Assembly: GCA_917880885.1 (NCBI GenBank) | Contig: OU862927.1 | Span: forward strand, 41,443,571-41,507,570 | Reading direction: 5' to 3' | DNA: 64,000 nt | Source of the DNA: Limnephilus marmoratus | Lineage: Eukaryota > Arthropoda > Insecta > Trichoptera > Limnephilidae | Part shown: piece after piece, positions 20,978 through 31,427 of the stretch | How positions within the stretch are numbered: the stretch's first letter is position 1 | How the letters are laid out: each line of letters starts with the position of its first letter | Made by a program: the position numbers and the translations under genes | The notes under the pieces: model-generated | Seen by the model: the letters and a program-made list of their open reading frames with translations, nothing else | Database searches by the model: none | What the model was told of the DNA's origin: nothing

Positions 20978-21644
20978 AATATATAAAACAATGTCGGGTT
21001 AGTTACACCATTTATAACTCAAGAACGGCTGGACTGATTTTTATGATTTTAATTTGTTGGAGTTGTAATAGCTATTAAGACATCGGAAAAATTCACGAAA
21101 AAAATAATTATAAAGAAAACTCTTTTCCTCGTACATTTCGTATGGAACGAATTTCCATATTTTGAAAGAGCTGCGGCAATATTTTGATAAATATAATATT
21201 GAATAGTAAGTAAATTCCAAAAATTCAAAAACGTCAAATGTCAATGCGCTGATTGTTTTGCCTTTGTTCTGAAACATATAATGCTGCCCCACTTTCTTAC
21301 ACACTAAATGTCAATAGTCGAAAAGAGACAAACGGTGAACGTTATGTCTGCACCCCCCCAAAAAAAAATAATTATAATAAATCTCCCTCACACATATAAA
21401 GAAAATGACACGCAATTCCATTAGTAGTAAGCGGAAAAGCAAGAAAATCACCAAAAATAAAAATCCGTACACTCTGATCCGCCATCTCTGATACTGACAA
21501 AAATGAAAGAAGGACTGTTGCGCATCGATAATTGCTTCATTATGTAATTTTTAACATAATAAAAAAACTGAATTTAATTCAGCTAATAAGTTAACACAAC
21601 AGTTATTGATTCTGAGGCGATGCAAAGTTCGTCGGGTCAGCTAG
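20978..21644 (+). mobile_element. Helitron-like non-autonomous element
   Basis: It begins near 'TTAATATATAAAACAATGTC' with 'AACTCAAGAACGGCTGGACTG', a sequence typical of insect Helitron-derived repeats, and ends 'GTCGGGTCAGCTAG' (CTAG at 21641-21644) followed by T, the expected 3' end. No replication-helicase frame is present. The 5' end is approximate. Confidence 0.5.
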
Positions 21645-21839
21645 TACTAATTAAAAAGAAGACAATATAAGCGAAACTCAATGGAAAATCTGGAAACAGA
21701 AAAATCAGAAAAATATGCGGTCACATCCAAGGACACAATCCCGGGACCTTCGCCTTGCTTTGAGATTCACTTATTGTCTTCATTTAATTAAATATTACAA
21801 TTTGAGGTTAAGTTAAAAATAAAAATAGAGTTTATATTC

Positions 21840-22774
21840 GGTCCTTACATATGAAATTGTCGTTTTGTCGTACTGGCAACTTTGATCTCAAATATCTTCT
21901 CTTTGGTTAGGAATTCCAAATTCAAATTTATACAGCTATTTACTCATGTATTTGTGTTTCGAAAATAAAAATTCATTTGTTTTTTCCTTAATTCTTTCTT
22001 TTCTTTGCGTCACTTAGTTTACAAAATGGAAAACTTGAAATATCGCATCGTTTACGAGTACGAGTTCCACCGTGGCACCAGTGCTGCAGAAACGGCTCGA
22101 AGGATTAATGATGTGTATGGCGACGGTGCCGCAAAAGAAAACAAAATTTAGTTCCAACGTTTTCGTTCTAGAAATTTCGACCTGCAGAACAAGCCCCGTG
22201 GACGGCCGGAGACCAAAGTTGATAATGAAGAATTGTAGGCTATTGTAGAAGCAGATCCATCGCAAACTACGTCCGAGTTAGCTGCAGGCTGCGGTGTTAG
22301 TTATAAAACTGCTTTAACCCACTTGAAACAAAATTGGGAAGGTGAAAAAGCTTGAAAGGTGGGTACCTCACGAATTGAGTGAAGCAAATCAACAAACGCG
22401 CGTTAGAACGCTAGACCACACACTGCACAACAGACGGCTACCAAATTAGAGGAGCTTCAATTGGAATATTTAAGACATCCACCGTACTCTCCGAACCTTG
22501 CTCCAACAGATTACCATTTTTTTCGAAATTTGGATAACTTCTTGCAAGGGAAAAAATTCAACTCCGATGGGGCAGTCCAAACAGCCTTCAAAGATTTTAA
22601 TGATTCCCGTTCGAATGGTTTTTTTATTAAAGGGATCGATGAACTACCCATGAGATGGCAAAAGTGCATAGATAGCAATGGTACATACTTTGATTAAATA
22701 AATATATTATAATTAAAAAAAAAATCGACTTTATGTTCCTCCCATACAAAACGCCAATTTCATATGTAAGGACC
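21840..22774 (+). mobile_element. Mariner element, internally deleted
   Basis: 935 bp with terminal inverted repeats of about 28 bp ('GGTCCTTACATATGAAATTG' and its inverse at 22755-22774). Coding sequence matches the two ends of a mariner-family transposase but is shorter than the usual ~1.3 kb element, so the catalytic centre is partly lost. The expected flanking TA pair is not clear, suggesting age or mutation at the ends. Confidence 0.85.
22026..22697 (+). pseudogene. Mariner transposase, disrupted
   Basis: From ATG 22026 the frame gives the N-terminal helix-turn-helix region ('YEFHRGTSAAETARRINDVY', 'KPRGRPETKVDNE', 'DPSQTTSELAAG') with in-frame stops at about 22149 and 22236. The C-terminal part (22461-22697) holds 'HPPYSPNLAPTDYHFF', which carries the third acidic residue of the DDD triad, and 'RWQKCIDSNGTYF' at the end. 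The segment with the first two aspartates is missing between about 22350 and 22450. Not functional. Confidence 0.85.
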
Positions 22775-23769
22775 TTATATTAATTTATTTATTTTCGATA
22801 TAACTTATATGCTTCCACCCTGATTAAAATTTATACCGCAGGAGCGCTGCGATAAAGTACCAATTTAAATGCACGCCAAATGCGGACACGTCTCCTGAAT
22901 GTGGATTTCAAGGAAATCCGCAAACCGCTTGGAAAATTGTCCCATCTTGTGCTGCCACATCGGAAGCCATTTAACAGCATACATGCGCATTTTTATCTTG
23001 GAAATACAGTTGATAAACCGCCACCTAAAACGAAATCTCTAGATTTATTTATAAGAGAATTTTAACAAGAACGTCATTTGTTAGAACTACGTTATATGAG
23101 AGGTATTTTCTCAGAATGAGTTTCGTCACATCGAAAGCCATTTAAGAGTATGCCCGGTAAAAGCATTGATGAAATGCCACAAAAAATATTTATTGATTTA
23201 TTTGTTTTATTATACGCCCAGAGGGCTTTTACATAAATAAAAAAGGCAGTACATCTTTAACACGAGAAGGAAATAATATAAATAAAATTACAATAGAAAT
23301 ACAAAAAGGACAAGGAATTAAATAAAAATATAAGCAACAAAAATTTCAAGTACAGTGAGATATAATAACGATAAGTTACGTTAAAAAAATACATACATGA
23401 TGTAAAAATACAAACAACAAAATTTTTAAAGTAAGGTGATCAGAGGTTTACAAAATTGCAACATTAACCATGTCTAATAAAATCTATTAGTTTCGCAAAG
23501 TGGCAAACTGCTACACCGATGGTACCTCCAGTACCTCTGCAAGTTGCAGGAGTTCGGAACTGTCCAATTTGGATTATTATATTTTAGATAAGAAAGTTAA
23601 ATCTCTTTTTTTTAAATAACTAAATAATATTACAAGTTTCAATATTTCAATGAATTTACTAAGACATTACATTTAATTACATTAATAAGATAGGTAGAGA
23701 TAGTTTAGTAAATTTGTCGATGTACGAGTGGTTTAATAAATTTACCAAAGAATTTCCTTAGTGAGTACT
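22775..23769. other. Repeat-rich sequence without genes; minus-strand LINE tail from about 23170
   Basis: At 22880-23180 two related blocks occur ('CGGAAGCCATTTAACAGCAT' and 'CGAAAGCCATTTAAGAGTAT'), a local ~200-bp duplication. From 23190 an ATTTATT-rich tail and AT-rich 3' UTR-like sequence suggest the 3' end of a minus-strand LINE whose coding part is not recognisable. Confidence 0.4.
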
Positions 23770-24119
23770 TGTTTTATTTTTATTTATTTATTTTATTTAT
23801 TTATTTTCGGGAAATCGACAGTTTACATTTTTACAGTTTGTACATGTTTGTATAGCCAAAATAAAACCAATTATGGATTTCCTCCATGTGACTTTACCTC
23901 TGATTAACAGCATAATAAAAAAAATTAAATAATAAATTTATAATAAAGCATTATGAGATCAAAAATTTTATAAAACAAAAGATTAAGTATATAAAACTAA
24001 AATTTACATAAAACATAAAATATCAAAACATTGGTAACCATAAGAAGCCAGATTGTACATATAAATCAAATCACAACAGAATTAAAGATAAACGATAGAA
24101 ACATAGACACATAACATAT

Positions 24120-26984
24120 TCATGAAACATCAGAGAAATACTCTTTTATGTACCCCTTATATTTGGTAGGTTCGGAATTGAAAATGTCCACCTTGGATAA
24201 TATGCTATTGTAACTATTGCATAGTCTGTTCAGACAAGAATTTTGCTTGCAGTTTGTCTTGCATTGATCAACCCTGAACAGGACAGAAGAGCGTGTTGTA
24301 CGCGCAGGTACATTAAATTGAATTTTATTTAGCAACTCTGGGCATTGAATATTATTGTTAACTAATTTATACAGGAATATTGCATCCTTATGATGCCTTC
24401 GTACACTCAATGAATCAATTTTAAAGTATGAGGCTGCCTCTGCATAATTATTAAATCTTACATATGACTTGTAACAAAGATATTTGAGGAATTTGTTTTG
24501 AATTGCTTCAATTTTGTTCGTATGGATTTTATAAAATGGAGACCAAACAACTGACGCGAACTCCAAATGACTTCGTACGTAGGCAAAGTAGAGTTGCTTA
24601 ATGACGTTGATACTATTAAAAAGTTTTGTGTTTCTCATGATAAAACCTAACATTTTAGCAGCTTTATTTGTGATTTGTTGTATATGAAGGTTGTATTGTA
24701 GTTTACTATCAAGGGTTATTCCAAGATCACGAATATCTGAGACTGTTGCAATGTTGTTGTTATTTATAGAATAATTAAATAATGTTTTATTTTTATTTCT
24801 TGAAAAGGTAATATGATGACATTTTGAGACATTTAGAAATAGTTGATTTTGTTGGCAATAGGTAAATATATTGTTTAAATCATGTTGTAAATTGACGCAA
24901 TCGTTTAGACTTTTTATTGGCTTGTATAGCTTGGCATCATCAGCAAATAATTCTATTTCAGAGTATTTAACAACATTGACCAAATCATTGATATATAAAA
25001 TGAAAAATAATGGTCCGAGATGTGAACCCTGTTGGATCCCAGAGGAAATTTCACTGAAATCTGATTCGAAACCCTTTATTGCTACTGCCTGTGATCTCTT
25101 GAGTATATAAGATGTAACCCAACGAAATAAATTACCACGTATACCTAATGACCAAAGTTTTCTGAGTAATAGTTTTTGATTAATTTTATCAAATGCTTTG
25201 GCAAAGTCTGTATAAATGATATCTACTTGAGTGCGGTTGTCCATGTGATCGACAATGAATTCAGTAAGAAGAACGAGGTTACTTTCCACATTTCTGCCTT
25301 TTGTAAAACCGTGTTGCTTTGTTGTAATGATGTGATTCAGTTGTGGGCTTATATATTTGTAAACAATTTTTTCCATTAACTTACTGAATATTGTTAGTTT
25401 TGAAATCGGCCGATAGTTTTTAACATTATTTTTTTCACCATTTTTGTGGATTGGTGTTACATAGGCTCTTTTCCATATTTCAGGTACCGTGCCTTCGTTC
25501 ATTGATTTATTATATATAATGCAGAGAGGTTTTGCAAGTGTTTCCGCGCAATTAACTATAAAGTATGAGGGAATGTCATCACACCCCGCGCTTGTGTTTA
25601 TGTCAAGAGCTTTTATTTCTTTTAAGATTATTTCTCGTGTGAATTTGACCGTGCTGATATTTATGTTATTTGTGTTTTCTGGTATGTCGAAGTCTGGTAG
25701 GTTATTATCGTTTATGTAAACTGATTGGAAATATTCCATGAAAATATTGCATATGTCTTGGCCATTTTCTGCTTTTTTGTCATCTAGGTGCATCGTCCTT
25801 GGAAGAGACGATTGTGTTTTTTTCATGTTATTAAAATGATTCCAGAAGAGTTTAGGATTACCATTTATGCTATTTTCAGCAGTATGTATATAATTAATGT
25901 AGAGTTGTTGTGCGATACGTTTTTGTCTAGATCTTAAGAGAGAAAACGTTTGATAGTCACGTGGATTTTGAAATTTTTTAAAATTTTTATGGTATTTATT
26001 TTTCTCTTTAATTATTTTTATGAGCGATGATGTGTACCACGGCGGATAATTACAATTTTTAGCTGGTTTAGTTGGTACATAATTTATTTTAATGTTGTTT
26101 AATATGTTGTAGAAGACGTCAGTTGCGGGTTGAGTATTCAAATGGTTAAGTTTATGATCCCAATCAATTTCGTTTAATTTTGTGTTTATTATTGAATATT
26201 CCGCTTTTCTGTATAGTAATATTTGTTTTGCGTTAGTTTTCAGGTTTTTATTTATTTTTTTAATAGGAATTGAAATTAGCAGTGTTTTATGATAAATATC
26301 TTCTGGTACTAATGAGATATTATTGTGCCTAATTTTCAGTGGTATGTTGCTTACAGCTAAGTCGAGAATGCGATTATTTATACTATTACTCTGAGAGTTA
26401 TATTGTTTCAGATTATTAAATGATAAAAATTGTGTAAAGTTCAAATGGGCGGGATTCAATGAATTGATTGGTTCAGTACACATATAATCACAGTTCTCAT
26501 TAATTGGTAGCCAATGTAAGTGAGATAGGTTGTAATCTCCTACCAAAATGAAACTATCATTATTGTTGTTATCTGTCATAATTTGTGATGTTTTGTTTAT
26601 GTGAGACATAATATTTATGAGGTGTTTACTGTCAGGTGCAATATATGAAGTGCATATGTGAATTTTTTTACCGGGAAGTGAAATCGTTACCCATATGTCT
26701 TCCGCCTCTGATCCCCATTCTATTTTTTGTTCAGAAATTAATTTATTTTTTACTGCGATTAAAACTCCACCACCGCGATTCTGTTTGAGATTATGGTAAT
26801 CTCTATCTCTTCTGTAAACATGGTATCTTGGATCGAAAAGTTCCTCATTAAATATTGAATTGTTAAGCCATGTTTCAGTGAGACATATAATGTCATAGTT
26901 GTTTAATAGTACATTTTGAAGAAAGGTGTTCGTTTTAGTTCTGAGGCCTCTTAAGTTTTGATAATATAATTCTAGAGATTCCAT
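24120..26984 (-). CDS. LINE B1 ORF2: endonuclease-reverse transcriptase, 954 residues
   Basis: N-terminal apurinic-type endonuclease (residues ~1-230): 'YYQNLRGLRTKTN', 'CLTETWL', 'YIAPDSKHL', 'LVGDYNLSHLHW'. A linker follows with 'YPPWYTSSLIKIIKEKNKYH'. The reverse transcriptase (about 465-740) shows 'SAGCDDIPSYF', 'NYRPISKLTIFSKLMEKIVY', 'IYTDFAKAFDKI', 'GIQQGSHLGPLFFILYIND' and the catalytic 'LFADDAKLYK' near residue 686. The usual Pro of the 'PQG' motif is Gln. The C-terminal thumb-like tail has 'LGITLDSKLQYNLHI' and a weak cysteine cluster ('CKTNCKQNSC'). The enzyme nicks DNA and copies its own RNA at the nick. Full length for the family. Confidence 0.92.
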   Translation of the reverse strand: MESLELYYQNLRGLRTKTNTFLQNVLLNNYDIICLTETWLNNSIFNEELFDPRYHVYRRDRDYHNLKQNRGGGVLIAVKNKLISEQKIEWGSEAEDIWVTISLPGKKIHICTSYIAPDSKHLINIMSHINKTSQIMTDNNNNDSFILVGDYNLSHLHWLPINENCDYMCTEPINSLNPAHLNFTQFLSFNNLKQYNSQSNSINNRILDLAVSNIPLKIRHNNISLVPEDIYHKTLLISIPIKKINKNLKTNAKQILLYRKAEYSIINTKLNEIDWDHKLNHLNTQPATDVFYNILNNIKINYVPTKPAKNCNYPPWYTSSLIKIIKEKNKYHKNFKKFQNPRDYQTFSLLRSRQKRIAQQLYINYIHTAENSINGNPKLFWNHFNNMKKTQSSLPRTMHLDDKKAENGQDICNIFMEYFQSVYINDNNLPDFDIPENTNNINISTVKFTREIILKEIKALDINTSAGCDDIPSYFIVNCAETLAKPLCIIYNKSMNEGTVPEIWKRAYVTPIHKNGEKNNVKNYRPISKLTIFSKLMEKIVYKYISPQLNHIITTKQHGFTKGRNVESNLVLLTEFIVDHMDNRTQVDIIYTDFAKAFDKINQKLLLRKLWSLGIRGNLFRWVTSYILKRSQAVAIKGFESDFSEISSGIQQGSHLGPLFFILYINDLVNVVKYSEIELFADDAKLYKPIKSLNDCVNLQHDLNNIFTYCQQNQLFLNVSKCHHITFSRNKNKTLFNYSINNNNIATVSDIRDLGITLDSKLQYNLHIQQITNKAAKMLGFIMRNTKLFNSINVIKQLYFAYVRSHLEFASVVWSPFYKIHTNKIEAIQNKFLKYLCYKSYVRFNNYAEAASYFKIDSLSVRRHHKDAIFLYKLVNNNIQCPELLNKIQFNVPARTTRSSVLFRVDQCKTNCKQNSCLNRLCNSYNSILSKVDIFNSEPTKYKGYIKEYFSDVS

Positions 26985-27050
26985 TTTAATGATGCAATAA
27001 GTTAATATGATGGTTCTTATGTTAATATGAATATGGTTAATATGAATGTT

Positions 27051-27818
27051 CTAAGCGTTATTGATGGAAATATTGTATTTTTTTAGTTTTTCTAGGTCGA
27101 TAAATGAGTTTATGCAATAGTGATCTGAGTTTTCGTTTAGTCTTACATAAATTTTACAGTTTTTTATCCAGCAAAATTTATATTTGTTAATTTTGGTGAA
27201 CTCTCTGACCTGTTTGTAGAGTATTTTGTTTTTGTGTGTTAAATGTTCATTAATATAGATCCTTTGTTTTCCATTCCAGTTTATATCCTCTGCTGTTAGG
27301 CCCCTTCTCGTTCGGATTGCTGCCATGATATCATCTTTTTGTTTTCTGCACTTCAGTTTAACGATAATATTTCGCGGTCTTCCTTCGATCTTCTCCTTGG
27401 GGGTTACTCGGGTGGCGTATTCAATTTCTTCAGGGCTTACTATTTTTAATTCAGAATAGATGCTTTTGATAATCTCCGTCAGGTTTTCTTGTTTTTTTTC
27501 TGGTATTCCAATGATCTCTATGTTATTTATGCGTGCGTGTTGTTCGTTAGCGTCCAATTGTTTTTGTAATTCGTTAAATTCCCTTTGAATTACGGCGTTT
27601 TGTTCCAGACTTTTTTCAAGGTTGTTGTTTTTTTTCGTGTCAATTTTTTTTTCAAGAGTTAATATTTTATTTTTTAATTCTTCGATTTCTTCTTTATACT
27701 CGTTCCTCACGATTTCCAGAAATTGCACCTTAAATTCTTCAAACTTTTTATCAAGGAGTTGGAGGAGTTGTATGTCTGTATTATTTAGTGCAGTCTTTGC
27801 AGTTGCTCTTGTAGTCAT
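27051..27818 (-). CDS. LINE B1 ORF1 protein
   Basis: 255 residues. A long N-terminal coiled coil (residues ~25-100; 'YKEEIEELKNKILTLEKKI', 'QREFNELQKQLDANEQHA') precedes an RNA-binding-like domain ('RINNIEIIGIPE', 'EIEYATRV', 'GRPRNIIVKLKCRKQKDDI') and a C-terminal domain ('KIYVRLNENSDHY'). It likely forms trimers that package the element RNA. Layout equals ORF1 of family A, at low sequence identity. Start chosen at the first ATG, which aligns with the 'MTTR' start of family A. Confidence 0.88.
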   Translation of the reverse strand: MTTRATAKTALNNTDIQLLQLLDKKFEEFKVQFLEIVRNEYKEEIEELKNKILTLEKKIDTKKNNNLEKSLEQNAVIQREFNELQKQLDANEQHARINNIEIIGIPEKKQENLTEIIKSIYSELKIVSPEEIEYATRVTPKEKIEGRPRNIIVKLKCRKQKDDIMAAIRTRRGLTAEDINWNGKQRIYINEHLTHKNKILYKQVREFTKINKYKFCWIKNCKIYVRLNENSDHYCINSFIDLEKLKKYNISINNA

Positions 27819-28050
27819 ATTGGCACGTAATATTAGCTAATATAACTGATATAACAACACTTCACTATTATAAACTTATTGAAATATAGATATTTAGGTT
27901 TTAGCTTGAACTTTTGTTTTATTTTGTGAAATTTCTAGAGAGAATTAAAAACACGACAGCTGTCATTGAATGTTATTGTTGTAAAAAAGTGTCGTGGATA
28001 AATGATTAAATTATTTTGAATTTAAATTATTATTTGTTTACATGACAATT

Positions 28051-28214
28051 TTTACAAAACTGTCCTTAGAGCTGTTTACCGCAGGACAGTTTTATGTCTG
28101 ATAAAGCCTTGTTATCTACGGCGACGAAATTTCACGCCTCAGTATAAAATAGCAGCTAAGAATAAAATCCCAAGATGACATTTTTTAATGTTAGCTCCTG
28201 TAAACTTAGCAAAT
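28051..28214. other. Hairpin next to the LINE B1 5' end
   Basis: 'AAAACTGTCC' at about 28055 and 'GGACAGTTTT' at about 28083 form an inverted pair. This could be part of the LINE 5' UTR or the flank; no target duplication was found. Confidence 0.3.
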
Positions 28215-28495
28215 CACTTGGGGAGTCCGGAAACCGTTTATTTTAGAACCTACACCCCTCCCTGCTTTGGGTCACACCAAGTGGTTCGCTACGGTGATTT
28301 GGTTGAGGTCCCCGTCATGGTGTGAAGTTTGTCTAGGTCTTGGCGGCGAATTCGTATGCGGGGCGGACCGAATAAGGAGACCTAACCTAGACCCCTCCAG
28401 CCGGACTCTCTCAGGACCGGACTCATCCCCTTGCACCGCAGTCGGAGGGATGGATTAATATGTTCGTCACTCCCGGACACATCGCTGTAATGTAA
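28215..28495 (+). mobile_element. SINE-like retroposon S, 3' truncated
   Basis: Plus-strand copy with the 5' and middle blocks ('GTGGTTCGCTACG', 'GTCTAGGTCTTGGCGGCGAA', 'CTTGCACCGCAGT', 'TTCGTCACTCCCGGACACAT'). It ends near 28490 before the shared 3' tail. Confidence 0.6.
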
Positions 28496-28748
28496 TTTGC
28501 TAAAAACCAATAAAAAATATTTTAAGTATCCTTCCGGATTTGGATTTGGAAGATTGACGGCAATACTTGACGAAGTTGTTATAAATTACACATAACATCA
28601 TTGCGTGTCTCAGTTACTTTGACACAGTTACTTTGGCACTGTTACTGTGTCTCGGTAAGTCACCGATGGTGACTAGCTGTTACTGGATCACAGTGGATAT
28701 TTTAGGAACCAGTTTCTATCGGATTTATAAAATGGTCACAAACACTCA

Positions 28749-28825
28749 AACCGGGCGAAGCCGAAGCAAAAGCCGCCCGCAGGGCCTGGCAGCAAAAACC
28801 TGCGGAGCGGGTTATTTACTGCTAG
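28749..28825 (+). mobile_element. Helitron-like 3' end
   Basis: 'ACCGGGCGAAGCCGAAGC' and 'GCCGCCCGCAGGGCC' precede 'TTATTTACTGCTAG' followed by T. This matches the GC-rich 3' hairpin region and CTAG end of insect Helitron-derived repeats. The 5' end is not located. A LINE frame begins within about 15 bases. Confidence 0.4.
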
Positions 28826-29049
28826 TATATATTATACCTTGGCAGTATTCTCACGGAGACTCTTGACCCAGATGTAGAGGTTAGGTGCAGAATTGAAGCA
28901 GCAAGAACTGTGTTCATTAAAATGAAATCCCTCTTCTGCAATGACAATATCAGCTTAAAACTAAGGCATGGAATGCTAAAATGTTATGTGTGGTCGGTCT
29001 TGCTGTATGGAAGTGATACATGGACCTTGAAAGAAAGTACTATGAACAG

Positions 29050-29946
29050 TAGCGTGTGTCAATTATTTCAACTTTTGAATTCAGAAACGCCCGGGGTCTC
29101 AAAAGTTGCGTCTTGCATAGAAAATGGGAACTGCATTTAAAATTATTTTTTTAAAAATGGTTAGTAGCCCGCTAAAATGCATTGAAAATCAGAAAACAAA
29201 CCTAAAACCTTTTTTTTTTATTTTTAATATATTTTTTTTTCAGTAATCTAACCTTTTAACGTTTGTTTATTATTAACAAATGCATATAACTGACAAAAAT
29301 TAAAAAAAAGTTCAACTTTATGAATACAAGTCAGTCAACAAGAATTCTGATTTTATCCAGAAAAAGTGTTATTTTCCTCTTTTATTTTTTTAACCAACAC
29401 ATCACATATGTTAAAAAAAAATTTTTTTTTGGTTCTTTGTACTGCACTATTATTTAATTTTTTTTTACGTTTTCGAATTTTTAATTTTTTTTAATTTTTT
29501 TTTTATTTGTAATAATAAAGACAAGGTAAATACAATATGACAGGAAAAATTACAGAAAAAGAAAAGTCCCAATAAACTACTTTTTAGTAGTTTGTCAATG
29601 GGGGCTTTTACTTTGAGGATTTAAATAAACTTATTTTACTTTATTTTGCAGTTACAATTTTTGTGCTAGTGTCTAATACAATTTTTTTTTCTTTCGGCGA
29701 GCCAATTCTTCAACATAATATTTGTTTTACCATTTGTACATTTTTTAATTTCAGCAGGTAACATATTCAATAAATTTGGTATCATGTAGTCCAGCGTTCT
29801 TTGTCCATATTTGTTCAAGTGCTTAGGTACAATTAGTCCTTCATTTAGCGTAAAACAATAGCTACAGATCATAGGAAACTTTTGAGACCCCGGGCGTTTA
29901 AATATAAGGCCATTTGTTTTCTCTCTATGGAGAGCGACACACGCTA
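29050..29946. mobile_element. hAT-like non-autonomous element with 8-bp target duplication
   Basis: 897 bp. Terminal repeats start TAGCGTGTGTC and are mirrored at the right end (GACACACGCTA). A second inverted pair lies just inside (CGCCCGGGGTCTCAAAAGTT at 29089 and its complement near 29880-29900). The flanks are ATGAACAG on both sides (29042-29049 and 29947-29954). An 8-bp duplication and a TAGNG start fit the hAT superfamily. No transposase is present; the interior holds a LINE C-terminal fragment (29640-29872, minus). Confidence 0.85.
29640..29872 (-). pseudogene. LINE C-terminal fragment inside the hAT-like element
   Basis: The 68-codon minus-strand frame reads 'YGQRTLDYMIPNLLNMLPAE' and 'MLKNWLAERKK', the usual extreme C-terminus of Jockey-type ORF2. 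The AT-rich sequence downstream (to about 29510) looks like its 3' UTR. It inserted into, or was captured by, the DNA element. Confidence 0.5.
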
Positions 29947-30335
29947 ATGAACAGGTTAGAGGCTTTTGAAATGTGGCTTCACCGTAGAATGCTCAAGGTC
30001 CCATGGACCGACATGATCACCAACACAGAAATTCTCAGGCGGGCTAGAGCAGATAGAGAACTGATTACATTAATAAAAATCAGGTAAATTTCATATCTGG
30101 GTCATATACTTCGAGGGGAGAAGTATCACTTGCCCATTTAATATTGAAAGGCAAGATAGAGGGTCGCCGAGGGCCATGGTATGAGACAAATGTATGAGAC
30201 AAATGTCTTGGTTGCGAAATATACGAGAATGGACCGGCATTAGAAGTGTGGAGGAGCTATTCCAGGCAGCGCAAGACAGAGAGACATTTTTAAGAGTGAT
30301 CGATAACGTCGGGGGGACCTGATACGGCACACAAA

Positions 30336-30859
30336 GAAGATATATTATTATAAAGCATCTTCATTACTTCTCTTTTAAATACAACTAGGACTTATTAACA
30401 TTCCATATAAAACCACTCTCATCACAATGAGATTAACTTAAACGCGATATAATACGAAATTCCAGAGGTGTATTACGCGACAATAAATTAATGTCACAAA
30501 GCGGCATCTAAATCTTCCCCTGCCCTCAGCACTAGAGCAGTCAGCACTACAACGAGCAGAAGAATAATATATATTTTTGCCATCCTAATCCGTTTATACA
30601 TTTCGCTACACCGAGAGATGATAAATTGTCACGCAGAAAGATGTATTTCTACGCGTTTTGTCTAGTACGAGAATAAAGCAATACGGTCGTATGATTTATT
30701 AGGCTTTCTTATTGGGATCTCTTTTGTCATGATGCTTTTCGTGCGATTTACTGGTGCGGTAAAATCTCGATTGTTCAGACTAAAAGGCAACGAAGATAAT
30801 CCGAAAAAACGAACAACTCATGTAGGTTACAATTTGGAAAGCGAATACGGCTACCACCG
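30336..30859. other. Sequence without recognisable genes
   Basis: No coding frame, RNA gene or transposon end was recognised. At 30850-30890 'CCGCCCCGGGAACCATTTAT' resembles the first bases of the SINE-like family S. Confidence 0.35.
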
Positions 30860-30879
30860 CCCCGGGAACCATTTATTAC

Positions 30880-31427
30880 ATTAAAAATGTGAACAACGCA
30901 ATCATTGTACCATACATAAATTTCTGTATCAGCATTCTATTCTTAGCCAACGACGGATTAATGAAACAAATGATAATTCTACAAAACAGAGCAATGAGAA
31001 ATATTTTGAGCAAAAATAGGTAGGTACACTTCAGTCAAGAAAATGTTGAAGGAGTTAAATATCTTGTCATTTAAACAAATTATTTGCTTAAATACTATAT
31101 TGTTAATCTACAAAATAATCAATGGCCATACGTCTATTGAATTCCTAAGAAAAATTGATAAACTACAAAGCAAACATATACATGAGACGAGGAAAAGAAA
31201 TGAACTAAGACTCCCCTTCAGGAAAAAAAAACACGTCAGTCAAAAGTCAAAAGTCATTGATGTACAGAGCATTGAAGATATTTGGAGTATTACCAGAAGA
31301 AATAAAATTGGAAGAGATCATAAAGGCATTTAAAATTAAATTGCGAAGATATGTGTTTGATTTGGCATAGAAGTGTTATTTTAAGTGTATGTATATATAA
31401 GGATCGTATAAGGACAAAAATAACTAT
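30880..31427 (+). mobile_element. LINE K C-terminal fragment
   Basis: Frameshifted C-terminus of a Jockey-type ORF2: 'VPYINFCISILFLAND' (about 30905), 'LNILSFKQIICLNTILLIYK' and 'HIHETRKRNELRLPF' (31043-31230), then in another frame 'YRALKIFGVLPEEIKLEEI' (about 31260-31330) and a stop. The 3' UTR is interrupted at 31428 by the 956-bp element. Confidence 0.7.

Larger units (their letters stand above)
23770..28050 (-). mobile_element. LINE B1, full-length two-ORF non-LTR retrotransposon
   Basis: ORF1 (27818-27051) and ORF2 (26984-24120) are both uninterrupted and are separated by 66 bp. The 3' UTR runs to a TTTATTTATT tail at about 23775-23810. The 5' UTR extends to roughly 28050. Jockey/CR1-type by endonuclease and RT layout, and related to family A at domain level. 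A second copy (B2) starts near 63828 on the plus strand. With both frames intact this is the best candidate for an active element in the window. Confidence 0.85.
28836..30335 (+). mobile_element. LINE F fragment (RTE-like C-terminus), interrupted by a hAT-like element
   Basis: The first part (28836-29049) reads 'YLGSILTETLDPDVE', 'RCRIEAARTVFIKMKSLF', 'SVLLYGSDTWTLKE'. The second part (29955-30335) reads 'LEAFEMWLHRRMLKVPW', 'EILRRARADRELI', 'YLGHILRGEKY'. These are the post-RT region common in RTE-like LINEs. The two parts join in frame once the 897-bp insertion and one ATGAACAG copy are removed. The second part has further frameshifts near 30088 and later. Confidence 0.8.

Noticed and set aside
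22014..22265. Minus-strand frame of 83 codons
   Set aside because: It is the antisense of the mariner transposase N-terminus.
28910..29140. Host gene suggested by a 76-codon frame
   Set aside because: The protein matches the post-RT region of an RTE-like LINE, and the frame resumes after the hAT-like insertion.
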